Shown: positions 41,518 through 49,426 of the stretch, piece after piece | Numbering within the stretch: position 1 is the stretch's first letter | How the letters are laid out: each line of letters opens with the position of its first letter | Origin: Microbulbifer yueqingensis | GTDB taxonomy: Bacteria > Pseudomonadota > Gammaproteobacteria > Pseudomonadales > Cellvibrionaceae | Reading direction: 5' to 3' | Assembly: GCF_900100355.1 (NCBI RefSeq) | Contig: NZ_FNFH01000007.1 | Coordinates: forward strand, 62,001 to 126,000 | DNA length: 64,000 bases | The notes under the pieces: generated by a model | Told to the model about the DNA's origin: nothing | The model's database searches: none | The model's input: the letters and a program-made list of their open reading frames with translations, nothing else | Translations under genes and position numbers: made by a program

Positions 41518-42189
41518 ATGGACCGCTTGAAACGCGAAGGGCTGGGGATGACCTCCCAGCGCACCCGCAATCGCCTGATACAACGATTGCGGGATGGGGG
41601 GATTCAGAACGAAGAAGTGCTGGATGTGATGGCATCCACGCCTCGCCACCTGTTTCTTGACGAGGCCCTGGCCATTCGGGCCTATGAAGATACGTCGCTC
41701 CCGATCGGTTACGGGCAGACCATCTCGCAACCTTACATAGTCGCGCGGATGACCGAGCTCCTGCTAAACCGGGCGACATCCCTGCACAGGGTGCTGGAGG
41801 TGGGGACCGGCTCCGGGTACCAGACCGCGATTCTTGCGCGGCTGGTTGACCAACTCTATTCCGTGGAACGCATCGCGCCCCTGCTGGACCAGGCCCGCAG
41901 GCGGCTGCGTGAACTCAATATCTATAACGTCGAAACGAAGGTCAGCAGTGGTGGTTTTGGCTGGCCCGAGATGGCCCCCTTCGATGCCATTCTCGCTGCA
42001 GCGGCGCCGGCTTCCGTCCCCGCCGAGCTCAAGGAGCAGTTGGCTCCCAACGGCGTGCTGGTAATCCCCATCGGCACCGAGCGCCAGTTTCTCACCGTGG
42101 TTACCCGCTGCGAGGACAGCGACCGTTTCGAAGTAGAGCGGCTCGAACCCGTACGCTTTGTGCCCCTGCTTTCGGGAGTTGTGCGGTGA
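41518..42189 (+). CDS. pcm: Protein-L-isoaspartate O-methyltransferase
   Basis: This 223-residue SAM-dependent methyltransferase has SAM motif I in VLEVGTGSGYQTAILARL. The Pcm-specific segment is TSLPIGYGQTISQPYIVARMTELL, and the late VLVIPIGTERQFLTVV. It repairs isoaspartyl residues of aged proteins, consistent with its usual place next to nlpD-rpoS. The ATG is preceded by GGAAGGGACACT. Its stop overlaps the GTG start of the DUF368 gene by four bases. Confidence 0.95.
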   Translation: MDRLKREGLGMTSQRTRNRLIQRLRDGGIQNEEVLDVMASTPRHLFLDEALAIRAYEDTSLPIGYGQTISQPYIVARMTELLLNRATSLHRVLEVGTGSGYQTAILARLVDQLYSVERIAPLLDQARRRLRELNIYNVETKVSSGGFGWPEMAPFDAILAAAAPASVPAELKEQLAPNGVLVIPIGTERQFLTVVTRCEDSDRFEVERLEPVRFVPLLSGVVR

Positions 42190-43142
42190 GCCGTAGTCGG
42201 TTCCTGGGCGGCCGTTACTGGGGCATTTTGTTGCGCGGCATGGGCATGGGTGCCGCGGATGTGGTGCCGGGAGTTTCCGGGGGCACCATTGCGTTTATCA
42301 CGGGGATCTACGGCGAGCTGCTGGACTCCCTGAGCCGTATCGGCCCCCACTGCGTGACGATCCTGCGGAGGCATGGTCCACTGGTGGCGTGGCGCTACAT
42401 CAACGGCAACTTCCTGCTGGCGCTGTTCTGCGGCATTCTGTTGAGCGTGTTCAGCCTCGCCAACCTGATCGGCTTCCTGCTGGACAAGTATCCGATCGTG
42501 GTCTGGTCGTTCTTTTTCGGCCTGATCCTGGCATCGACCGTGCCCATCCTTCGACAGGTGCCAAGGTGGACCTGGTCGGTGCCGGTTTGCCTGTTACTGG
42601 GTGTGCTGCTCGCGGTGGGCGTCAGCGAGATCCGCCCGGGGCAGGTCCCGGCTACTCCCCTGACCCTGTTCCTTTCCGGGGCACTGGCAATCTGCGCGAT
42701 GATCCTGCCCGGGATCTCAGGCTCGTTCATCCTGCTCATGATTGGAATCTATCCCCGGGTCCTGGAAGCGGTGCATGAACTCCAGTGGGAGAACCTGCTG
42801 TTCTTCGCCGGCGGGGCAGTTACCGGGCTCATGCTGTTCAGCCGGCTCCTGTCCTGGCTGATGCACCATTACCCGGCTCGCACCCTGGCGTTTCTCGCAG
42901 GCGTATTGCTCGGTAGCCTGAAAATTGTCTGGCCGTGGAAACTTCCTGATGCCGGGACAGCGGGAGGGGACAAGCTGGCGCCATTGTTGTCCAATGTGCT
43001 CCCGGCCCGTTTTGCGGGGGAGACCGGGGCCGAGCCATTTGTAGTGCCGGCCCTGGTGGCGGCAGCAGCAGCGGTAGCGTTAGTCCTGCTGGTCGACCAT
43101 GTGGGCAGGGTACGGGACCCCCGAGAACAGGGAAAGGCGTGA
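42186..43142 (+). CDS. DUF368 membrane protein (PopT-like polyprenyl-phosphate flippase)
   Basis: This 318-residue polytopic membrane protein opens with LLRGMGMGAADVVPGVSGGTIAFITGIYGELLDSL, the DUF368 signature, repeated in weaker form as ILPGISGSFILLMIGIYPRVLEAV. This internal duplication of GxSGG/S-type re-entrant loops is typical of the family. DUF368 members (PopT) have been shown to recycle undecaprenyl phosphate across the inner membrane; this is assigned by family. It is translationally coupled to pcm via GTGA at 42186-42189 and precedes nlpD, so it sits among envelope and stress genes. Confidence 0.88.
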   Translation: MSRSRFLGGRYWGILLRGMGMGAADVVPGVSGGTIAFITGIYGELLDSLSRIGPHCVTILRRHGPLVAWRYINGNFLLALFCGILLSVFSLANLIGFLLDKYPIVVWSFFFGLILASTVPILRQVPRWTWSVPVCLLLGVLLAVGVSEIRPGQVPATPLTLFLSGALAICAMILPGISGSFILLMIGIYPRVLEAVHELQWENLLFFAGGAVTGLMLFSRLLSWLMHHYPARTLAFLAGVLLGSLKIVWPWKLPDAGTAGGDKLAPLLSNVLPARFAGETGAEPFVVPALVAAAAAVALVLLVDHVGRVRDPREQGKA

Positions 43143-43276
43143 AAATCTTCCTGCACTGCCTATTACCTGCGGCAGGTCGGAATGGCAGCGCATTCTGTGG
43201 AATTCAGGCGTCTTTCCGGAATAATTTTTTATACACTTTTCCCATAAATGGCTCCGGGTGATGTAAAAAGAGAATA

Positions 43277-44134
43277 ATGGAATGTCGTCATTTTAAACAG
43301 GTTGGCCACCCCGACTGGCGTGACGTTTGCCGGGGATGGAGTCAATTCGTCCTTCGGGCGTTAAAAATATTAATCCCTGCCTTCACCGTAGGTATGCTTT
43401 TGGGCTGCACCAGCCTGCCTGCGCCAACCAGTTCCCTGGCCCAGCCGCCGAGCATTCGGATCGCTCACCACACCGTCAGCAAGGGTGAAACTCTCTATTC
43501 GATAGCGTGGCGCTACGGACGTGATTTTCGCGAACTTGCCGCCTTAAATGGCATAAAAGAGCCCTATAGTATTTATCCTGGCCAGCGCCTGAAGCTGGAG
43601 GGCAGGGCGCCCCGACCGGCCGCGAGGCCGGCGCCGAAACCAGCTACGAAGACTGTGGCCAGGGCACCCGTGCGGCGCCCCGAGACAGTGGTAGAGAAAC
43701 AGCCCGTTCGCTCAAAATCCTTAACGCCGAGACCCGTGAAGAAGCCGACGACAACGCGCACCGCCGCCTCCATTCGCTGGCAGTGGCCGGCCCGTGGCAA
43801 GGTGATCAGCCGCTTCGCTGCAAAGGACCCCCTCCGCAAGGGAGTTGATATCGCCGGGGAAAAGGGGGACTCTGTAGTTGCAGCAGCCGATGGCACTGTG
43901 ATCTACGCGGGTAGCGCACTGAGAGGTTACGGCAAGCTGCTGATCGTAAAGCACAGCGAGGAGTTCCTGAGTGCTTACGCCCACAACCACAAGTTGCTTG
44001 TGAAAGAGGGCAGCACGGTGAAAGCGGGGCAGAGGATAGCGGAACTGGGTTCAAGTGGTACCAGCCGCAACAAGCTCCACTTTGAGATCCGTCGCAACGG
44101 TCAGCCAGTTGATCCGATGGCCTATTTGCCATAG
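43277..44134 (+). CDS. nlpD: NlpD-like LysM/LytM lipoprotein (amidase activator)
   Basis: This 285-residue protein has a lipoprotein signal (IPAFTVGMLLGCTSLP, Cys about 44), a LysM domain (HHTVSKGETLYSIAWRYGRDFRELAALNGI, then IYPGQRLKL), a Pro/Ala/Lys/Arg-rich linker and a C-terminal M23/LytM domain. In the LytM domain the usual HxGxD is KGVDIAG and the HxH is KLHFEIR, so zinc-binding residues are lost. As in E. coli NlpD, it should therefore activate an AmiC-type amidase rather than cut peptidoglycan. The long charged N-terminal extension before the signal is unusual; a later start is possible. It precedes rpoS as usual. Confidence 0.92.
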   Translation: MECRHFKQVGHPDWRDVCRGWSQFVLRALKILIPAFTVGMLLGCTSLPAPTSSLAQPPSIRIAHHTVSKGETLYSIAWRYGRDFRELAALNGIKEPYSIYPGQRLKLEGRAPRPAARPAPKPATKTVARAPVRRPETVVEKQPVRSKSLTPRPVKKPTTTRTAASIRWQWPARGKVISRFAAKDPLRKGVDIAGEKGDSVVAAADGTVIYAGSALRGYGKLLIVKHSEEFLSAYAHNHKLLVKEGSTVKAGQRIAELGSSGTSRNKLHFEIRRNGQPVDPMAYLP

Positions 44135-44337
44135 TCCAAGTGGTCCTGAGGCTCTGTAAATAAAAATGGATTTTGTTTGTACCACTTGAGGTAGTCACCG
44201 GAATGTGACGGCTGCAAGGTCCGCGCCTTCCCCAGCGGTCGTCCCAATACGGTGGCTGTCGTGCCAGAAGCGGCAGGGTCTAGCCCCTGCCAGCCAAGGG
44301 CACGGCTGATATTGGCATAGTACAAGGAGTTGGGGAA

Positions 44338-45399
44338 ATGGATGCACAACGGCAACACCGGTCTGTGACCGGCGACGCAGATCTTCCTCCAGAGTTGGCA
44401 GCAGATCAGGCAGAACAGAACGTTCAGGGTAAACAGCAACAAGAGACAAAAAAGGAACCTGGCCGCCGCACCAGGAAGAAAGCGGCAAAATCGAGTCCCG
44501 AACCTACCCCCCTCAAGCCCAGGGCGCGGCGGCTGGCTGATAACGACAGTTATCTTCACAAGAATCTCGACGCGACCCAGCTTTATCTCAATGAAATCGG
44601 TTTCTCGCCGCTGCTGACCGCGGAAGAGGAAGTTTACTACGCACGCAAGGCATTGCGCGGCGACGCGGCCGCACGCAAGCGGATGATCGAGAGTAATTTG
44701 CGTCTGGTGGTCAAGATCGCCCGGCGCTATGTGAGCCGGGGCCTTGCGCTTCTCGACCTGATCGAGGAGGGCAACCTGGGCCTGATCCGCGCGGTGGAGA
44801 AGTTCGATCCGGAGCGGGGCTTCCGGTTCTCCACCTATGCCACCTGGTGGATACGGCAGACTATCGAGCGGGCCATCATGAACCAGACTCGCACGATCCG
44901 GCTTCCGATTCATGTGGTCAAGGAGCTTAATGTCTACCTCCGGGCGTCCCGGGAACTGGCACAGAAACTGGATCACGAGCCCTCGGCTGAGGAAATTGCG
45001 TCGCTGCTTGAAAAGCCTGTCGAAGACGTCGAGCGCATGCTGGGACTCAACGAACGGGTTACGTCGGTCGATACACCCATCGGTCCTTCTTCTGAAAAAA
45101 CCCTGGTCGACACAATTCCGGACCAGCAGGAGTCTGATCCGGCCGAGCTCCTGCAGGACAGCGATCTTTTTGACAGCATTAACCGCTGGCTGGGAGAACT
45201 TCCCGATAAACAGTGCGAGGTGGTTTCACGCCGCTTTGGGCTCCGCGGTTACGAGGCCAGCACGCTTGAAGAAGTGGGGCGCGAGATTGGCCTCACACGC
45301 GAGCGTGTGCGGCAGATCCAGGTGGATGCACTGAAGCGTCTCAGGGAAGTCATGGAAAAACAGGGACTGGACGGAATGTCGCTGTTCGGTAACCTCTGA
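44338..45399 (+). CDS. rpoS: RNA polymerase sigma factor RpoS
   Basis: This 353-residue sigma factor has region 1.2 ([29 protein letters not shown]) and region 2 ([43 protein letters not shown]). Region 3 reads [24 protein letters not shown]. Region 4 has its HTH in [33 protein letters not shown]. It directs the general stress/stationary response. It is about 20 residues longer than E. coli RpoS, mainly a Lys/Arg/Gln-rich N-terminal segment (residues 28-55). AAGGAG (44322-44327) is the ribosome binding site. The main promoter is probably in nlpD, as in relatives. Confidence 0.96.
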   Translation: MDAQRQHRSVTGDADLPPELAADQAEQNVQGKQQQETKKEPGRRTRKKAAKSSPEPTPLKPRARRLADNDSYLHKNLDATQLYLNEIGFSPLLTAEEEVYYARKALRGDAAARKRMIESNLRLVVKIARRYVSRGLALLDLIEEGNLGLIRAVEKFDPERGFRFSTYATWWIRQTIERAIMNQTRTIRLPIHVVKELNVYLRASRELAQKLDHEPSAEEIASLLEKPVEDVERMLGLNERVTSVDTPIGPSSEKTLVDTIPDQQESDPAELLQDSDLFDSINRWLGELPDKQCEVVSRRFGLRGYEASTLEEVGREIGLTRERVRQIQVDALKRLREVMEKQGLDGMSLFGNL

Positions 45400-45421
45400 C
45401 GCGGCAGTTCAGGAAAGTGAT

Positions 45422-45454
45422 AGCCCGTATCGGTGCTCCGATACGGGCTTTTTT
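45422..45454 (+). terminator. Rho-independent terminator after rpoS
   Basis: AGCCCGTATCGG (45422-45433) pairs perfectly with CCGATACGGGCT (45438-45449) around TGCT, followed by six T residues. It separates rpoS from the converging ydbL gene. Confidence 0.93.
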
Positions 45455-45466
45455 GTATCTACGGGT

Positions 45467-45793
45467 TCACTTCTGCGCCCAGCGACCCCGACTGTCCTGG
45501 TAATAAGCGCCGGCCGGCAGCCGCGCTTCCAGCTTCTCGGCAGCCCGGGCAGCTACCTGGGCGATGGAGATACCGTTGCGCTTGGCAATGGCCGCATATT
45601 CCCGCTTGCGCTTACTGTTAACCTCTGCCACCAGCTGTTCCAGCTCAGGTGAGCTCTCACTGACGATGGCGATATAGCCACTGTTGGCCTCCCCAACCAG
45701 CCCCTGGTTACGGGCCGCATCAAGTGTGATTGCCGCGGCAGGAAGGGCTACGGCCAGTGCCAGAATCACCAGGATATGCTTCAGCGTATTCAT
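45467..45793 (-). CDS. ydbL: YdbL family DUF1318 periplasmic protein
   Basis: This 108-residue exported protein has a signal peptide (MNTLKHILVILALAVALPAAA) and the DUF1318 pattern ARNQGLVGEANSGYIAIV, followed by VNSKRKREYAAIAKRNGISIAQVAARAAEKL. It belongs to the YdbL partner of the YnbE-YdbH intermembrane bridge. The start is ATG 45793 with AAGGAG six bases upstream (the adjacent ATG 45796 is too close). It is the last gene of a three-gene minus-strand operon, ydbH-ynbE-ydbL. Confidence 0.9.
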   Translation of the reverse strand: MNTLKHILVILALAVALPAAAITLDAARNQGLVGEANSGYIAIVSESSPELEQLVAEVNSKRKREYAAIAKRNGISIAQVAARAAEKLEARLPAGAYYQDSRGRWAQK

Positions 45794-45803
45794 CATTAGC
45801 TCC

Positions 45804-45998
45804 TTAGAAAATACCTTCCTTGTCCTCGAAAACGTTCTCCAGCTCCCGGTCCACCTTGACACGAATTTCGTGCTCAATTTTTACATTCAGGTTTACCGTA
45901 ATCGGCTCGCTGGGTGCCTGGACAGCGACGGTCGGTGTGCAGCCGGCAGTGATCAGCGCGGCGGCAAGCAGCAATGGTGGCAGGTGGCGGGTGTTCAT
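45804..45998 (-). CDS. ynbE: YnbE family lipoprotein
   Basis: This 64-residue lipoprotein has a lipobox in LLLAAALITAGC (Cys about 20) and a short mature part (VNLNVKIEHEIRVKVDRELENVF). YnbE is an outer-membrane lipoprotein that pairs with YdbH by extending its beta-sheet across the periplasm. It lies 81 bases after ydbH and 10 bases before ydbL, on the same strand. Confidence 0.9.
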   Translation of the reverse strand: MNTRHLPPLLLAAALITAGCTPTVAVQAPSEPITVNLNVKIEHEIRVKVDRELENVFEDKEGIF

Positions 45999-46079
45999 CT
46001 GGCACTCCTCGGATTTAACGCCATTCTATTCTAACTGGTTTAGCTTAACGCAGGCTGAACCCCAGGGTTGCCCTTGTTT

Positions 46080-49000
46080 TCACTGATTGCCGAGTTGCTT
46101 TTCCAGCGCATCGGCAAGGTCACGGCTTGCCTGCAGGGATTGCAGCATGGCAGGAATATTGTTTTCGAGATTCAGGTTAATGACCAAGTCCCGCTTCTGG
46201 TCCAAAGAAGCGCTGCGACCCACCAGCTTGAGCTGCATTTGCATATCGCCGCTGGGCGGATACTCGAGTGTGCCACTCAGGGTGCGGTAACTGTAGTCTT
46301 CCAGCGCGCCGGCCAGCATTTTCAACTGGGGATTGCCGGCCAGCATTTCGGGGGAGAAGGCGCCATAATACCTCAACCGGCCTCCCGGCGGACGCGCTGT
46401 CACTTTCCCGCTCTTGACTGTGACGCCTTCCTCATCGGTGATCAACGGAATGGTCATATCAATTGCACCGCTGGCATTGAAGTTACCCGCCTCCATCTGG
46501 TCGCTCAATGCACGGAGCGAAAGCCCGGAGAAAGAGAGCTGGCTGCGTCGCTCCTCCCCGGCGAGATTCCAGGTCAATGCATCGGAGTGCACACTGCCTC
46601 CCAGGAGCTCCGCATCAAGGCCTGCGAATATCACATCACCGGATTGCTCCACCGACAGGAGAAAGCGGATGTTCTCTACAGGTACCCCGACGTCCACACG
46701 TTTTGCACTGAAGGCCTGTGGTTTTGGGGTGTACCAGCTGTCGCCTTTCCGCTGGAGTACGGCTTCGCCGGTAATGCCCACGGCAAAAGTGTTTTCGTAA
46801 ATAGCCGCGACGTCCCGCAGTTGTGCCTGCAGGCGGTCACTGTTGCGTGCAGGCCATGAAAATGTGCCCTTGCCCCTCAATGTGCCGGAAACCAGCTCTA
46901 CAGGAAGGCCCGAGATCACATCACTGAGCGGCTTCATCTGGCTGAACCCGGCTTTTGCCACACTGATTTCTGCGCTTCCCCGGGCCTTTCCGAAGTCGTG
47001 GGTCCAGTTGCTTTCTCCAGTAACATGGCCGGCCTTTACCTGGCTTTGGCCGCGCAATACCAGGTCGCGAAAGGTGAAGTCCCCCTGGGCCTCGGTAATG
47101 ATCATGTATTTATCGTTGATCCTGGTGGTCCAATCATCGGTGGCATAACCGCCGGAAGCCAGCGTCTGGCCCCCTTCTCGTCGGAGCTCGAAACCTTGCA
47201 TAGCGGCCGAGCCGCCACCCGACAGGCCAGGCGCACTGAAGGAGATAACAGTGACATTAAAATCTCCTTCGCAATGGAGCTTACCGGGAGCGGAGCAGGA
47301 AAGACCTGATGATTCCAGTCGGATACCTTTGGCCTTTAGCCCGTTTTTTGTGAGAGCTTCGGTGCTTGCCTGAAATCGCTCGCTTGCCAGCCTGTATTCG
47401 CCATTGCTGGTAGCGATGCTGCCCGCAAATACCAACTGGTTGTCTGCAGCTGATGCGTTTTTGTCCAGTACTATTGAAGGAGCCCGGGCGCTCACGGTGA
47501 CAAGACAGGCTGTTTCCTGCTGCAGCTGGCAGCTCAAGGATTCAAGAGTTGATGAAAGCCTCTGCGTGCCTTTTCGGTCCGCCAGGTTCAGCTTCAGACC
47601 GGAAGCTTCAACCTCGAGTGGCCCGGGCCACTGCCTGGCACGAATAATCAACGGCTTCGTAAACGTGGCTTGCAGTCTTGCCTCCCCGGGTCCCAGTGCG
47701 TCCAGAACGCTGGCCAGCGCGGGTGGTGAGTTTTCCTTCTTTACCAGGGTCGCCTCTGGTCGACTGCCCGGGAGGATTTCCAGCGAAAGTCCTGTCATCA
47801 GCCTGTCGCTGCCGAGGCGACCGAGGGACGGGAGCGTGGCTGAGCCCCGCAATTCGACCCGGCCCCCAATGTCGGTAATTCCCCTTCCTGTGAGAGCCCT
47901 CAGGGCCGTAAGCGCTGTGCCGGGGTCCTCGAGGAGCAATGCTGCGGTGTCGAGGCTGAGTGTGCCACTGGCTGTGATTTCACTGTCCTTTCCCCCGCCC
48001 CGGGCCTGGATCTCGCCGGAAAACAGTTCCTGGTCACTGGTTTGCAGGCGGGTAATCAGGACATTAGCACTACCTGTCGCCGCCGCCACGCGGAGGGGGT
48101 GGAGGCTGTCAAGGTTGAACTCGACCGGCCCATCGGTAGCAAGTGTGATTCGAAGGGGAAGCTTGCCGGGTAAGCGCGCCAGGCTCAGCGACAGCTCATC
48201 ACTTTCAACTCTCGCAGCCAGGCTTTCATAATATTCCGTGTGGGAAAGGTTATCCGGGATACGTCCGGTGACGTTGAGCTGGAAGGTGCCAGTAGATTGG
48301 GTTTTGTTCCCGTTCTGGCCAGCACGCATGACTGGGCTGGAGATTGCGCCAGGAAGGGGCAGCAGTGTGATCGTATTGGCGAGACGTTCGACGTCGCCCG
48401 TCATTCTGAGGGCGGCTCCCCAGTGCCCGGGGGAGGCGCCCGTCGTGGTGGCGGTAAATCCGGGGCGCAGAGTAGCGCTCAGGTTGAAGGCATCCTCGCC
48501 TTCGCCATCCGCGAGCCGGAGGTCCAGCCGGACCGGCCGTTGTGTAGCCGCGGAAATATCCGGCAGGCTAGCCTCGCCCCTGAGTTCGAAGCCCACTCCC
48601 TGAACCATGATGCTTGCGGTGTCGGCAGGCCTGTCCCATTGCAGCTTGATCCGCACTGGAAGTCCTCCGCTGCGGATATCGACCAGTTCGGCGATCTCTA
48701 TCCGCGGTGGCAGAAACCTCACTGCCTGGAGTAAATCGCTGAGGATAATATCCGGAGCCGGCCGATCAGGGGTGGTGGGGGCAGGCCGGTCGCCAAGGCG
48801 AGCGGCCTCGATGGCAACGCGGGTGCGTCCCTCCTGCTTCCGTAAGACCAGGTCGAGTGGCCGGGAGATGACCACGCCCCGCAACTCTACCGGCGTCCCC
48901 GAGGGAAGCGTGACGCTTAGTTGAGTCATCCTGACCTGGCCCGGCGACACCTTGAAGCCCTGGATCCGCTCGATCTCCACCTCGCTGACCAGGCCTCTGG

Positions 49001-49103
49001 CTATCAGGGTCGCTAAAGTGTCACGTTTCACCCAGGCCCAGCCGATTGCCATCGCCAGCAGGAAGCAGGTGACAATCGGTATGATCAGGCGCGACCTGGG
49101 CAC
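46080..49103 (-). CDS. ydbH: YdbH-family intermembrane (phospholipid) transport protein
   Basis: This 1007-residue protein has an N-terminal signal anchor (LIIPIVTCFLLAMAIGWAWV) and a long repetitive beta-rich AsmA/TamB-like body. The C-terminal DUF748-like region reads SFSGLSLRALSDQMEAGNFNASGAIDMTIPLI, then the conserved GGRLRYYG segment. YdbH, with TamB and YhdP, provides an essential route for phospholipids to the outer membrane in E. coli. The presence of ynbE and ydbL immediately downstream supports the assignment. It is divergently oriented from pepN. Confidence 0.88.
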   Translation of the reverse strand: MPRSRLIIPIVTCFLLAMAIGWAWVKRDTLATLIARGLVSEVEIERIQGFKVSPGQVRMTQLSVTLPSGTPVELRGVVISRPLDLVLRKQEGRTRVAIEAARLGDRPAPTTPDRPAPDIILSDLLQAVRFLPPRIEIAELVDIRSGGLPVRIKLQWDRPADTASIMVQGVGFELRGEASLPDISAATQRPVRLDLRLADGEGEDAFNLSATLRPGFTATTTGASPGHWGAALRMTGDVERLANTITLLPLPGAISSPVMRAGQNGNKTQSTGTFQLNVTGRIPDNLSHTEYYESLAARVESDELSLSLARLPGKLPLRITLATDGPVEFNLDSLHPLRVAAATGSANVLITRLQTSDQELFSGEIQARGGGKDSEITASGTLSLDTAALLLEDPGTALTALRALTGRGITDIGGRVELRGSATLPSLGRLGSDRLMTGLSLEILPGSRPEATLVKKENSPPALASVLDALGPGEARLQATFTKPLIIRARQWPGPLEVEASGLKLNLADRKGTQRLSSTLESLSCQLQQETACLVTVSARAPSIVLDKNASAADNQLVFAGSIATSNGEYRLASERFQASTEALTKNGLKAKGIRLESSGLSCSAPGKLHCEGDFNVTVISFSAPGLSGGGSAAMQGFELRREGGQTLASGGYATDDWTTRINDKYMIITEAQGDFTFRDLVLRGQSQVKAGHVTGESNWTHDFGKARGSAEISVAKAGFSQMKPLSDVISGLPVELVSGTLRGKGTFSWPARNSDRLQAQLRDVAAIYENTFAVGITGEAVLQRKGDSWYTPKPQAFSAKRVDVGVPVENIRFLLSVEQSGDVIFAGLDAELLGGSVHSDALTWNLAGEERRSQLSFSGLSLRALSDQMEAGNFNASGAIDMTIPLITDEEGVTVKSGKVTARPPGGRLRYYGAFSPEMLAGNPQLKMLAGALEDYSYRTLSGTLEYPPSGDMQMQLKLVGRSASLDQKRDLVINLNLENNIPAMLQSLQASRDLADALEKQLGNQ

Positions 49104-49426
49104 ATTCGACCTCTGGATTCAGGCTTGCAGGGGGTGCCAGTTGCAGTCACCGGCAGTTGACAGTGTAACCGGCCGGGAAGCAAAAAATAATGACATACCC
49201 ACAGATGGCGGAATTCGAGCGTCGTTGTCACGCCGTGCTCTGGCGTGGCTGCAAACGCCACTGCCTGCAGGACATCACTCCTGGCCTGCGGGGCGCGGCT
49301 GGAGGTGGCCCCGGAGGCAGTGCTAGCCTCACAGTCACCACGGAGGGTATAGTCTCGGGCCTGATACCGGCCTGTGTCACGATGGGCTGGAACCGAAGTG
49401 TCTCTGCCAGTCAAGGGAGCCTATTA
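49104..49426. other. Intergenic region between ydbH and pepN
   Basis: This 323-base divergent promoter region contains an open frame in phase with pepN back to 49190, but it encodes nothing resembling the M1 family and lacks a Shine-Dalgarno. No other gene or clear promoter pair is seen. Confidence 0.45.
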
